A stretch of 23,203 nt of DNA, taken from DASZKW01 sp035552775. GTDB taxonomy: Bacteria; Actinomycetota; Acidimicrobiia; Acidimicrobiales; Palsa-688. The translations under genes and the position numbers were made by a program. Positions 1 through 6,049 of this stretch are shown in pieces. Where the stretch lies: contig DASZKW010000051.1 in NCBI GenBank assembly GCA_035552775.1, forward strand, positions 1 to 23,203. The letters run 5' to 3'. The notes below the pieces were generated by a model that was given only the letters and a program-made list of their open reading frames with translations, had not been told where the DNA came from and made no database searches. Position 1 is the first letter of the stretch; the number at the start of each line of letters is the position of its first letter.

Positions 1-330
1 CCATTCGCCGACCACCCGACGGCGCCGGAAACCCAGGTCCGAGCCTGGGCCGGCACCGTCAGCGCGCCACCAGCCAGTCATGCCAAACCCATCCCCGCTC
101 AAACCTGCCGAACCGTTGCCATCCAAACCTGCCGGCAACACACCCTCGTCACGCGGCCGCGGGCCCTGCCACGAATCTTCAGATCGTCTGGCGCGTCCCC
201 CGATGATCCCGTGACGTGGCTGTGGCCGACGACGGCATCGTCGCCGTTGCGTCAGGATTGCTTCCATCTGGGTAGTGACCAGCGGACCGGGGTCTGCGTG
301 TCTCGTGCCGAGGAGAGGTGACGAAGTCGC
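1..330. other. Left-edge region without a defensible gene
   Basis: Several frames are open here but none looks like a known protein. Plus frame 1 is open from the edge to a TGA near 323. A minus-strand frame is open from a possible ATG at 81 (or GTG at 141) to the left edge and could be the first codons of a gene lying outside the window. An 11-bp direct repeat (CAAACCTGCCG) occurs at 100-110 and 124-134. Nothing else is evident. Confidence 0.4.
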
Positions 331-822
331 TCACCCTCCGGCGCAGAGCTTGTTCTCGAGCGCTCGAGCCTCTATGTCCAACCGCCTCAGGAGGCCGGGG
401 ACTATCCGGCGCTCGGCACTGGGACCTATGAGCGGGGCTGCCACCACCAACTCGCCGTTCAACCGGCGAACGGCGCCGGTGTCGTTCACGACGAAGACGA
501 AGTCGGCCGTGCCGTGCAGTGCCTTCGGGTGTGCTTCGGCGGCGAAACTGAGCCCTCCCTCGCCCGTCGGCAGGCTGACGTGCACCTTCTGGATCCATGC
601 GAGCTGATTGGAGCCGAGCAATCGGCGGGCCACCACATCGAGGCTGCCCACGAACTCATAGCGGAGGACGAGCACGGCGGCGGGTCCATCGATGTGATGC
701 TCGAGCACGTCGGGCGGGCTCAGATCGGGGAGGGCGAGAGCGACGTAGAAGCTGGGGTCCACCAGCAGGGCGGCGACCGCCTGGGGGGAGGCGTGAAAGC
801 GGTGCTCGGCGTGGAAGCGCAC
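331..822 (-). CDS. DUF2505 family protein (SRPBCC-like fold)
   Basis: A 163-residue protein that opens with the pattern typical of DUF2505 proteins: a short strand (MRFHAEHRF), then a helix (PQAVAALLVDPSFY), then PDLSPPDVLEH and a run of beta strands. DUF2505 is an actinobacterial family related to the START/SRPBCC ligand-binding fold, and its function is unknown. The length fits the family. The start is GTG at 822 with no evident Shine-Dalgarno sequence, so the transcript may be leaderless. It diverges from the methyltransferase gene across a gap of about 60 bp, so the two promoters must lie close together. I see no signal peptide or membrane segment. The family call is from the remembered N-terminal pattern. 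Confidence 0.85.
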   Translation of the reverse strand: MRFHAEHRFHASPQAVAALLVDPSFYVALALPDLSPPDVLEHHIDGPAAVLVLRYEFVGSLDVVARRLLGSNQLAWIQKVHVSLPTGEGGLSFAAEAHPKALHGTADFVFVVNDTGAVRRLNGELVVAAPLIGPSAERRIVPGLLRRLDIEARALENKLCAGG

Positions 823-844
823 AGGGCATCAGTATGGGGTTGCA

Positions 845-862
845 ATCGCGTACGATCGCGAT
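845..862. promoter_or_regulatory. Inverted repeat in divergent promoter region
   Basis: ATCGCG (845-850), a 6-nt spacer, then CGCGAT (857-862). It is centred in the short gap between the divergent DUF2505 and methyltransferase genes. It is a possible operator, but a 6-bp arm can occur by chance in GC-rich DNA. Confidence 0.25.
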
Positions 863-881
863 GGAAATCGGAGAATTGCAT

Positions 882-1547
882 GTGGTGCGGCTAGCCTCCT
901 GGCCGGTGGCGCCTCATGACGCGGTCACGAACCAAGCTTTCTGGGACGACCGTTACCGGTCCAGCAGCGCGCTGTGGAGTGGACAGCCCAACCCCCACCT
1001 TGTCAGCGAGGCAGTCGACCTCGTCGCCGGGGTCGCACTCGACGTCGGCTGCGGCGAAGGCGCAGACGCCATCTGGCTGGCCGAGCGGGGCTGGCAGGTG
1101 ACCGCTCTCGACCTGTCGACCGTCGCCTTGGAGCGGGGCGAAGCCCAGGCACTCGAACGCGGTGCCGACATGGCGTCACGGATCACCTGGCTCCACGCGG
1201 ATCTCGGGGAATGGGTCCCACCCGCAGCCCGCTACGACCTGGTCTCTGTGCAGTTCATGCACCTACCGACCGAGCCGCGCCAGGCGCTGTTTCGCCGGCT
1301 TTCTGCCGCGGTGGCACCAGGCGGCTTCCTGCTGATCGTCGGCCATCATCCCTCCGATTTGCAAACCACGGCCAAGCGCCCCCGGTCAGCCGACCTGTTG
1401 TTCACCGCTGGCGACGTCGCCGCTGGGCTGGATGCACACGGCTGGGAGGTCATCGTGAGCGCGGCCCGCGAACGGGACGCGGTTGACCCAGACGGCCGGG
1501 CCGTCACGGTCCATGACGCAGTGCTGAGCGCCCGACGGCACGAATAG
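882..1547 (+). CDS. Class I SAM-dependent methyltransferase (TehB/TPMT-like)
   Basis: About 221 residues. The N-terminal FWDDRYRSSSALWSGQPNP resembles small TehB/thiopurine-type methyltransferases. Motif I, the SAM-binding loop, is clear (LDVGCGEGADAIWLAERG), followed by an acidic strand end (TALDLS) and a second one (LHADL). The substrate cannot be read from the sequence; small thiols, metalloids or lipophilic molecules are typical of relatives. I chose GTG at 882 because GGAGAA at 870-875 lies 6 nt upstream. In-frame ATGs at 834 and 861 have no ribosome binding site, and the long upstream open frame overlaps the divergent gene. It is cytosolic, with no membrane segment. Confidence 0.87.
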   Translation: MVRLASWPVAPHDAVTNQAFWDDRYRSSSALWSGQPNPHLVSEAVDLVAGVALDVGCGEGADAIWLAERGWQVTALDLSTVALERGEAQALERGADMASRITWLHADLGEWVPPAARYDLVSVQFMHLPTEPRQALFRRLSAAVAPGGFLLIVGHHPSDLQTTAKRPRSADLLFTAGDVAAGLDAHGWEVIVSAARERDAVDPDGRAVTVHDAVLSARRHE

Positions 1548-1606
1548 GACCGCCGGCGCTCTTGCCGAGTCGTCGGAGCTCGAGACCCGCGTTCTTACAC
1601 GCGTAG

Positions 1607-1636
1607 TTGTAGAGTTACTCCGAACGTGGGTATGCT
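1607..1636 (+). promoter_or_regulatory. Candidate promoter of the MerR-like gene
   Basis: TTGTAG at 1607-1612 and TATGCT at 1631-1636 are separated by 18 bp, a reasonable sigma-70-type arrangement. The same bases also read GTTG-N18-GGGTA (1606-1632), a poorer fit to the SigF/SigB consensus because of the long spacer. An 18- to 19-bp spacer is usual for MerR-controlled promoters, which would fit autoregulation. Confidence 0.4.
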
Positions 1637-1695
1637 TTCTCTGTCGTTGGTGTTTAAGGGACGTTCCCGGTTTGCAGTTCGAGAGGTTGGCATCG

Positions 1696-2013
1696 TTGGC
1701 GACATCACAGCTCCCCTTCGACGACCAGAAAGCACCGCTTTACACCGTGGGCCAGGTGGCCGACATGCTGCGGGTGCAACCGGCGTTCCTGCGTCGCCTG
1801 GATACCGAGGAGGTCGTCCAGCCGGCTCGTTCCGCCGGTGGCCAGCGCCGGTACACCCGGGAGGAGATACGTACCGTTGAAAAGGCGGTAGGGCTCGCCG
1901 GCGAAGGACTGACTCTGGCCGGTATCCGTCGCCTCTTGGTGTTGGAGGACCAGGTTCGAGATCTTGAGCGCCGACTCGCCGACCGCGAAGAAGAAGAGTC
2001 GTCTCCCGAGTGA
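1696..2013 (+). CDS. MerR family transcriptional regulator, HspR-like
   Basis: About 105 residues from TTG at 1696, with GAGAGG at 1681-1686 spaced 9 nt. An alternative TTG at 1672 would add 8 residues. The winged-helix DNA-binding domain is the bulk of the protein: LYTVGQVADMLRVQPAFLRRLD, then a wing with ARSAGGQRRYTREEI, then GLTLAGIRRLLVLE, which matches the HspR subgroup of MerR regulators. A short acidic coiled coil (EDQVRDLERRLADREEEE) ends it, with no effector-binding domain. HspR normally represses dnaK-type heat-shock operons, but no chaperone gene is next to this one. It probably shares a transcript with the small gene that starts 31 nt downstream, and it may regulate its own promoter. 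Confidence 0.85.
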   Translation: MATSQLPFDDQKAPLYTVGQVADMLRVQPAFLRRLDTEEVVQPARSAGGQRRYTREEIRTVEKAVGLAGEGLTLAGIRRLLVLEDQVRDLERRLADREEEESSPE

Positions 2014-2044
2014 TTGTCGTTCCTCTCGGAAGGAGGGTGCCGAA

Positions 2045-2296
2045 GTGCCAGAGTCCTTTGACGAGATGGGCGAAGAGCAACTGGCGGCGATCCGGGCACG
2101 TCTGGCCGAACCGCCGCCGCCGATTGCGCTCGCTGCCCGAAACCACGGGTTCACCCCGCTTGTCGAGTACCTTGCGCTCCTTCAGGAGGATCGCATCGCG
2201 CTCGTAGACGAGGTCGATCGCCTGCGAGCAGAAATTGTCGGGGAAGCAGACGGACAGAGTCCTGCCACCGGTGCCAGCTCAGCAGGCGCCGGTTGA
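2045..2296 (+). CDS. Small coiled-coil protein of unknown function
   Basis: 83 residues from GTG at 2045. The start is set by a strong AGGAGG at 2031-2036 with 8-nt spacing; the open frame continues upstream to 1964, but that part overlaps the MerR gene. The sequence has an acidic N-terminus, a Pro-rich turn (AEPPPPIA), and a predicted amphipathic helix (VEYLALLQEDRIALVDEVDRL), ending in a low-complexity Ala/Gly tail. I recognise no family. It lies 31 nt after the MerR gene and is likely co-transcribed, so a partner or modulator role is possible. Its last 18 bp overlap the 3' end of the convergent phosphatase gene. Confidence 0.7.
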   Translation: MPESFDEMGEEQLAAIRARLAEPPPPIALAARNHGFTPLVEYLALLQEDRIALVDEVDRLRAEIVGEADGQSPATGASSAGAG

Positions 2297-3682
2297 AGAG
2301 TCTGAGCCGTGCGGGTAGCCCGGCAACGCCAGTTGGTCGATCGGGACGCCGGTAGCGGCGACGACGCGAGCGAGCGGGTCGGCGCCGGCGTCTTCGGGCA
2401 CCCGCAGGACCAGCACCGCGGCATCATCGTCCAGGTCACCGGCCGCGTAGGCGGGAGCCGCGGCCATGACCTCATCGGCCACCTCGGCTGCGTGGCCGGC
2501 ACCGGAGCAGCCTTCGAGCAGCGCCAACAGGCGTTCCTCGCCGAAGACCGTGCCGTCGGCTCGGCGGGCCTCGGTGATCCCGTCGGTATACATGGCGATG
2601 AAGTCACCCGGGCCGAGGCCGATCCGCTCGTCGGCACCCTCGAAGTCGGTGAACATCCCTAGCGGGAACGCCGTCGGACCCAGCGGGCTGACGTGACCCG
2701 ACGCCCTGACCACGACGGGGAGCGGATGGCCGGCGTTGGCCACCGTGATCCACGCCCCGCACACGTCGAGCTCGAGGCGAGCGAACATCACCGTGCAGAA
2801 ATGGTCGTCCTCCTGGCTGTCCTCGACCAACGCCGCGTTCACGGCGCGAAGCACGTCACTCGGCCGGAAGTTGTGAACGGCCGCCGCCCGGATCGTCCAG
2901 CGGGCCATCGCGGCCAGCGACGCCGGGGCGGCCCCCCGCCCGCAGGCATCCCCGAGGACGACCCCCCAGTCGTTGGCCCCGAGGCGGAATACGTCGAAGA
3001 AATCACCACCCACTCGCAGCCCCGCTTCGCCGGCCATAAAACGCGCGGCGATCTCCATACCGGGCACCGTGGGTGGCTTCGGCGGCAGCAGGCTGGCTTG
3101 CAGGGCATCGGCTATTTGTTCGGCTTCTCGTGTTAGCTGGGCGTGCGCGGCCACGGTTCGCCGGGCGGCCAGCCGCAACTCGAGATCGTCCATGACCAGG
3201 GCAGCAAGGTCCTCGAGGCTGGCCGTGTCCACCGCCGTGATCTGGCGGGGTTCAGTGTCAAGGACGCACAGGGTGCCGAGGTTGAACCCGTCGGCGGTCG
3301 ACAGGGGCACACCGGCGTAGAAGCGGAAGCCTGAGGGCCCCGCGACCAGCGGGTTGGCCAACGTGCGCGGGTCGCTGGCCGCGTCGTTCACGATCCAGGG
3401 ACCATCCTGCAAGATCGCCGAGGCGCACAGGCCTGGATCGCGCCCGACGTGGTCGACACCGACGAGCCCGTGATGAGACTTGAACCAGATTCGGTCGGTA
3501 TCCACGATGCTCACTATGGCGACCGGCACCCCCAGGATACGGGCTGCCAATGCAGTGATCCTGTCGAAGGTACCGTCAGGGGGCGTATCGAGGATCTCGT
3601 AACGGCGCACAGCTTCGATCCGCGAGGATTCATTGGGGTGCCGGAACTGGTTGGCTGGCCGAAGCTCCTCAACGTCTGTCAT
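2279..3682 (-). CDS. GAF domain plus PP2C-type (SpoIIE/RsbU) serine phosphatase
   Basis: 467 residues. A GAF sensor domain covers about 23-165 (it ends in the typical NLGTLCVLDTEPR), a helical linker about 170-200 (ALQASLLPP), and a PPM/SpoIIE phosphatase about 205-428. The metal-binding acidic residues are present: GGDFFD (D227), GDACGRG (D245), YTDGITEA (D367) and DLDDDA (D419/D420). Such enzymes dephosphorylate STAS anti-sigma antagonists in partner-switch pathways controlling SigB/SigF-type factors, with the GAF domain as signal input. ATG at 3682 is chosen because GGGAG precedes it by about 8 nt; an in-frame ATG at 3721 is weaker, and the open frame further upstream runs antisense to other genes. 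A STAS gene at 16524 is a possible but unlinked partner. Confidence 0.92.
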   Translation of the reverse strand: MTDVEELRPANQFRHPNESSRIEAVRRYEILDTPPDGTFDRITALAARILGVPVAIVSIVDTDRIWFKSHHGLVGVDHVGRDPGLCASAILQDGPWIVNDAASDPRTLANPLVAGPSGFRFYAGVPLSTADGFNLGTLCVLDTEPRQITAVDTASLEDLAALVMDDLELRLAARRTVAAHAQLTREAEQIADALQASLLPPKPPTVPGMEIAARFMAGEAGLRVGGDFFDVFRLGANDWGVVLGDACGRGAAPASLAAMARWTIRAAAVHNFRPSDVLRAVNAALVEDSQEDDHFCTVMFARLELDVCGAWITVANAGHPLPVVVRASGHVSPLGPTAFPLGMFTDFEGADERIGLGPGDFIAMYTDGITEARRADGTVFGEERLLALLEGCSGAGHAAEVADEVMAAAPAYAAGDLDDDAAVLVLRVPEDAGADPLARVVAATGVPIDQLALPGYPHGSDSSTGAC

Positions 3683-3835
3683 CCGTTCCGCTCCCCTGGG
3701 CGCCCTCCGCCCCGACTCCATATTACGGCGCCGGTAACCCACACTCCAGATGTGCATCCGGAGGTGCCAGGGAAGCGTCTCACCTTCATGCCCGGACCTC
3801 ACACAACCGGCTTCGCAGATCGTTAGCTGGGAGAG

Positions 3836-4324
3836 ATGACGCGTCCGTTCGAGGAGATTGTAGCCGAGCACGGCCTTGTGGTGATGCGGGTACTGCGTTC
3901 TGTGCTCGGCTTCGACGACGCAGACGACGCCTGGTCCGAGACCTTCATTGCCGCGATGCGGGCATACCCCGATCTGCGACAAGGCAGCAATATCCGGGGT
4001 TGGCTGGTTACCATCGCCCACCACAAGGCAATCGACCAGATCCGCAAGACCAACCGGTCCCCCCGTCCGAGGGACGGGCTGCCCGACGTGGCGATAGACG
4101 ATGACCTGGCCGAGCACGGTCACGCGGGCCTCCGAGCGGCGCTGGCGAGGCTGCCGCCCAAGCAGCGCGGCGCGGTCACCTACCGGTACCTCGGGGACCT
4201 CTCCTACGCGGAGGTCGCAGCGCTGTTGGGGAGCAGCGAGGAGGCAGCACGGCGCTCCGCCGCTGACGGCATCGCCAATCTTCGCAAATGGCACAGGTTG
4301 GAAGGAATTGGAGAACGGAGATGA
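3836..4324 (+). CDS. ECF-like RNA polymerase sigma factor
   Basis: 162 residues with the two-domain layout of group 4 sigma factors. Region 2 is about residues 5-75 (DDAWSETFIAAMRAYPDL, then NIRGWLVTIAHHKAIDQIRK). Region 4 is about 100-155 (LARLPPKQRGAVTYRYLGDLSYAEVAALLG, a helix-turn-helix). There is no extra C-terminal domain. The start ATG at 3836 has only a GGGAG placed too close, so leaderless translation is possible. The stop overlaps the start of the MGMT gene (ATGA), which implies translational coupling. No anti-sigma factor with a zinc finger or membrane segment is adjacent, unlike most ECF loci. Confidence 0.88.
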   Translation: MTRPFEEIVAEHGLVVMRVLRSVLGFDDADDAWSETFIAAMRAYPDLRQGSNIRGWLVTIAHHKAIDQIRKTNRSPRPRDGLPDVAIDDDLAEHGHAGLRAALARLPPKQRGAVTYRYLGDLSYAEVAALLGSSEEAARRSAADGIANLRKWHRLEGIGERR

Positions 4325-4950
4325 AGACGTTGGACAGCCGCCAAGACGATCAGATCGTCGATGAGATCCACGCCGCGTTCGCGGGTGGCGAGATCGACGG
4401 TACCGGCCCGCTCCGCACCCGCCTGAGCGACAGGGCCGACGAGGAAGGCTTGCTCGATGTCGCCTACCGCACCGTGGACAGTCCGTTCGGGCCACTGCTC
4501 GTCGCCGCCACGCCCCGCGGCGTGGTGCGCATAGCGTTCGATAGCGAGGGTCACAGCTCGGTCCTGGGCCGCCTCGCCGCCCAGGTGAGCCCCCGAGTCC
4601 TTCTCGCCCCGCGCCGTCTCGAGGTGATCGCCCGCCAGTTGGCGGCGTACTTCGCGGGGCGCCTGCGGGCGTTCGACGTGCCCGTCGACCTGCAGCTGGC
4701 CCAGGGTTTCCGTCGCACCGTCCTTGATCACCTGCGCGACATCCCCTACGGCGCAACCGAGAGCTACGCGGCGGTGGCTGCCGCAGCCGGCAGGCCGTCC
4801 GCGGTACGCGCCGCGGGGGGAGCGTGCTCCAACAACCCGATCCCGCTGGTGGTCCCGTGCCACCGCGTCGTTCGCAGCGACGGGACGATTGGCCAGTACC
4901 GGGGTGGCAGCAAAGCAAAAGAGATCCTTCTCGCCTTGGAGCGGGCATGA
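4321..4950 (+). CDS. ogt: Methylated-DNA-protein-cysteine methyltransferase (MGMT/Ogt)
   Basis: 209 residues. It repairs O6-alkylguanine by irreversible transfer of the alkyl group to its own cysteine. The active site PCHRV is present with C180 as acceptor, preceded by the helix-turn-helix region (IPYGATESYAAVAAAAGRPSA) and the Asn hinge (NNPIP). The N-terminal RNase-H-like domain begins about residue 46 (DVAYRTVDSPFGPLLVA). About 45 acidic residues precede it and have no counterpart in short Ogt proteins. ATG at 4321 overlaps the sigma stop, with GGAG at 4310-4313 spaced 7 nt. The pairing suggests that the sigma factor and the repair enzyme act in one response. The gene ends 18 bp from the convergent GT2 gene. 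Confidence 0.94.
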   Translation: MKTLDSRQDDQIVDEIHAAFAGGEIDGTGPLRTRLSDRADEEGLLDVAYRTVDSPFGPLLVAATPRGVVRIAFDSEGHSSVLGRLAAQVSPRVLLAPRRLEVIARQLAAYFAGRLRAFDVPVDLQLAQGFRRTVLDHLRDIPYGATESYAAVAAAAGRPSAVRAAGGACSNNPIPLVVPCHRVVRSDGTIGQYRGGSKAKEILLALERA

Positions 4951-4968
4951 AGGCCGAGAGGTACCCGC

Positions 4969-5856
4969 TCAGCTGGCGCTGGCGTGGGCGGCGAGAGCAC
5001 GGACGGTCGACGACGAAATCGGCGAGCGGCCTGTCCACGCCCACGACAGCCGCCTGAGAGCGTCGGTGAATGCCCCAACCCCGGCCGGGTCGCGGCCAAT
5101 GCGGGCGACGTGTGCGAGGGTGCGGCGCAGAGCGAGGTGCGCAGGTAGGTAGCGCCAGCCGACCATCAACGCGTTGCGTGCCTGGAGGCGCGAGCGCCTC
5201 GCCGGTTCACGCGCTCCGTACGGGTGGTGGCGGACCACCGCTTCGGGCGCGTAGACAAGGCGCCAGCCGGCGCTGGCAAGGTTGAGCCACAACGCCTCCT
5301 CCTCTCCTCCGACGAGCAACTGGGGGTCGAAGCCGCCGGCGGCAAGGAACCGGGCCCGGTGCACGAGAGCCCCGCAGGCAAGGAATCCGATGACGGACCG
5401 CCGGCCGTCCGGGCGCGGCCTTCCGGCCGAGTCGAGCGGGCCCCGGGCCATGAGGGCCGAAGTCGGGTCGAGTGCCGCCTCAGGCCCAACCAGGATCCGG
5501 GCCGCGACCAGCGCAGTGAGCGGGTCGGCGCGCATCACCGACACGGCGGCGGGCAGGGCGCCCGGGTCCCACCACGAGTCGTCGTCCGCAAACGCGACGT
5601 AGGGCGTGCGGGCTTGGCGGGCACCGACGTTGCGGGCGGCGCCACCGACGTTGGTGGGCAGCTCCAGGATCTCCACGTCCGGGTGGGCGTGGCGCAGGTC
5701 GCCGACGGCGCTGACCGTGGAGGCGTTGTCCACGACAATTATGCGGGGTTTCTCGGGCAACGCTTCTAGCCGGTCGACGGTGATGGCAAGCGACGACGAG
5801 CGATCCCGGGTGGCGATGACCACTGTCACGAGACGGCTTAGAGCCGAGGCGCCCAC
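4969..5856 (-). CDS. Family 2 glycosyltransferase
   Basis: 295 residues with a GT-A fold. It opens with LVTVVIATRDRSSSL, followed by IIVVDNAS and the nucleotide/metal motif DDD at 91-93 (VAFADDDSWWDPG). Later elements typical of rhamnosyl- or mannosyl-type GT2 enzymes are visible: GFLACGALVHRARFLAAGGFD and GEEEALWLNLASAGW. There is no clear membrane segment. Start GTG at 5856 follows a strong AGGAGG with about 6-nt spacing. It diverges from the heptose operon and shares its 193-bp intergenic region, so it probably contributes a sugar to the same glycan. The donor and acceptor cannot be read from sequence. Confidence 0.9.
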   Translation of the reverse strand: MGASALSRLVTVVIATRDRSSSLAITVDRLEALPEKPRIIVVDNASTVSAVGDLRHAHPDVEILELPTNVGGAARNVGARQARTPYVAFADDDSWWDPGALPAAVSVMRADPLTALVAARILVGPEAALDPTSALMARGPLDSAGRPRPDGRRSVIGFLACGALVHRARFLAAGGFDPQLLVGGEEEALWLNLASAGWRLVYAPEAVVRHHPYGAREPARRSRLQARNALMVGWRYLPAHLALRRTLAHVARIGRDPAGVGAFTDALRRLSWAWTGRSPISSSTVRALAAHASAS

Positions 5857-5948
5857 TTTTTCCCTCCTCCGCCGGAACCAACGCGGACTGGGTCGTCCTA
5901 CCCCAGCCCGTCTTCCCGCACGCCCGCCCGGCCACCGATGTAAGTTTT

Positions 5949-5996
5949 CTGCAGGTAGTTATCTTCAGGTGTTTACCTTCTGCCCCTGCGGGTAGT
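5949..5996 (+). repeat. Pair of 11-bp direct repeats upstream of the heptose operon
   Basis: CTGCAGGTAGT (5949-5959) and CTGCGGGTAGT (5986-5996) match at 10 of 11 positions, with 37 bp between starts. The second copy contains the candidate -10 GGGTA. A small dyad, AGGT-GTTT-ACCT (5967-5978), lies between them over the candidate -35. Confidence 0.45.
5971..5995 (+). promoter_or_regulatory. Candidate SigF/SigB-type promoter of the heptose operon
   Basis: GTTT at 5971-5974 and GGGTA at 5990-5994 are separated by 15 bp, matching the consensus GTTT-N15-17-GGGTA known for mycobacterial SigF and related stress sigma factors. Transcription would begin near 6002, giving a leader of about 48 nt that includes the GGAGGG ribosome binding site just before the ATG at 6050. 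I found no comparably good match elsewhere in the window. Confidence 0.5.
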
Positions 5997-6049
5997 GGTG
6001 ACTCGCCTCGAGGCCGTGCGCCGTCCGGACACTATGACGGGAGGGAATA

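Noticed and set aside
1606..1632. SigF/SigB-type promoter for the MerR gene
   Set aside because: GGGTA is present, but the best GTTG is 18 bp away, outside the usual 15-17 bp, and an overlapping sigma-70-type reading is as good.
3805..3824. ECF-type autoregulatory promoter (AACC...CGTT) for the sigma gene
   Set aside because: The spacing of 12 bp is too short for a typical ECF promoter of about 16-17 bp.
3683..5044. Upstream extension of the PP2C reading frame to about 921 residues
   Set aside because: It runs antisense through the sigma factor and MGMT genes, is Arg-rich and has no domain. ATG at 3682 has a proper ribosome binding site and starts the GAF protein cleanly.
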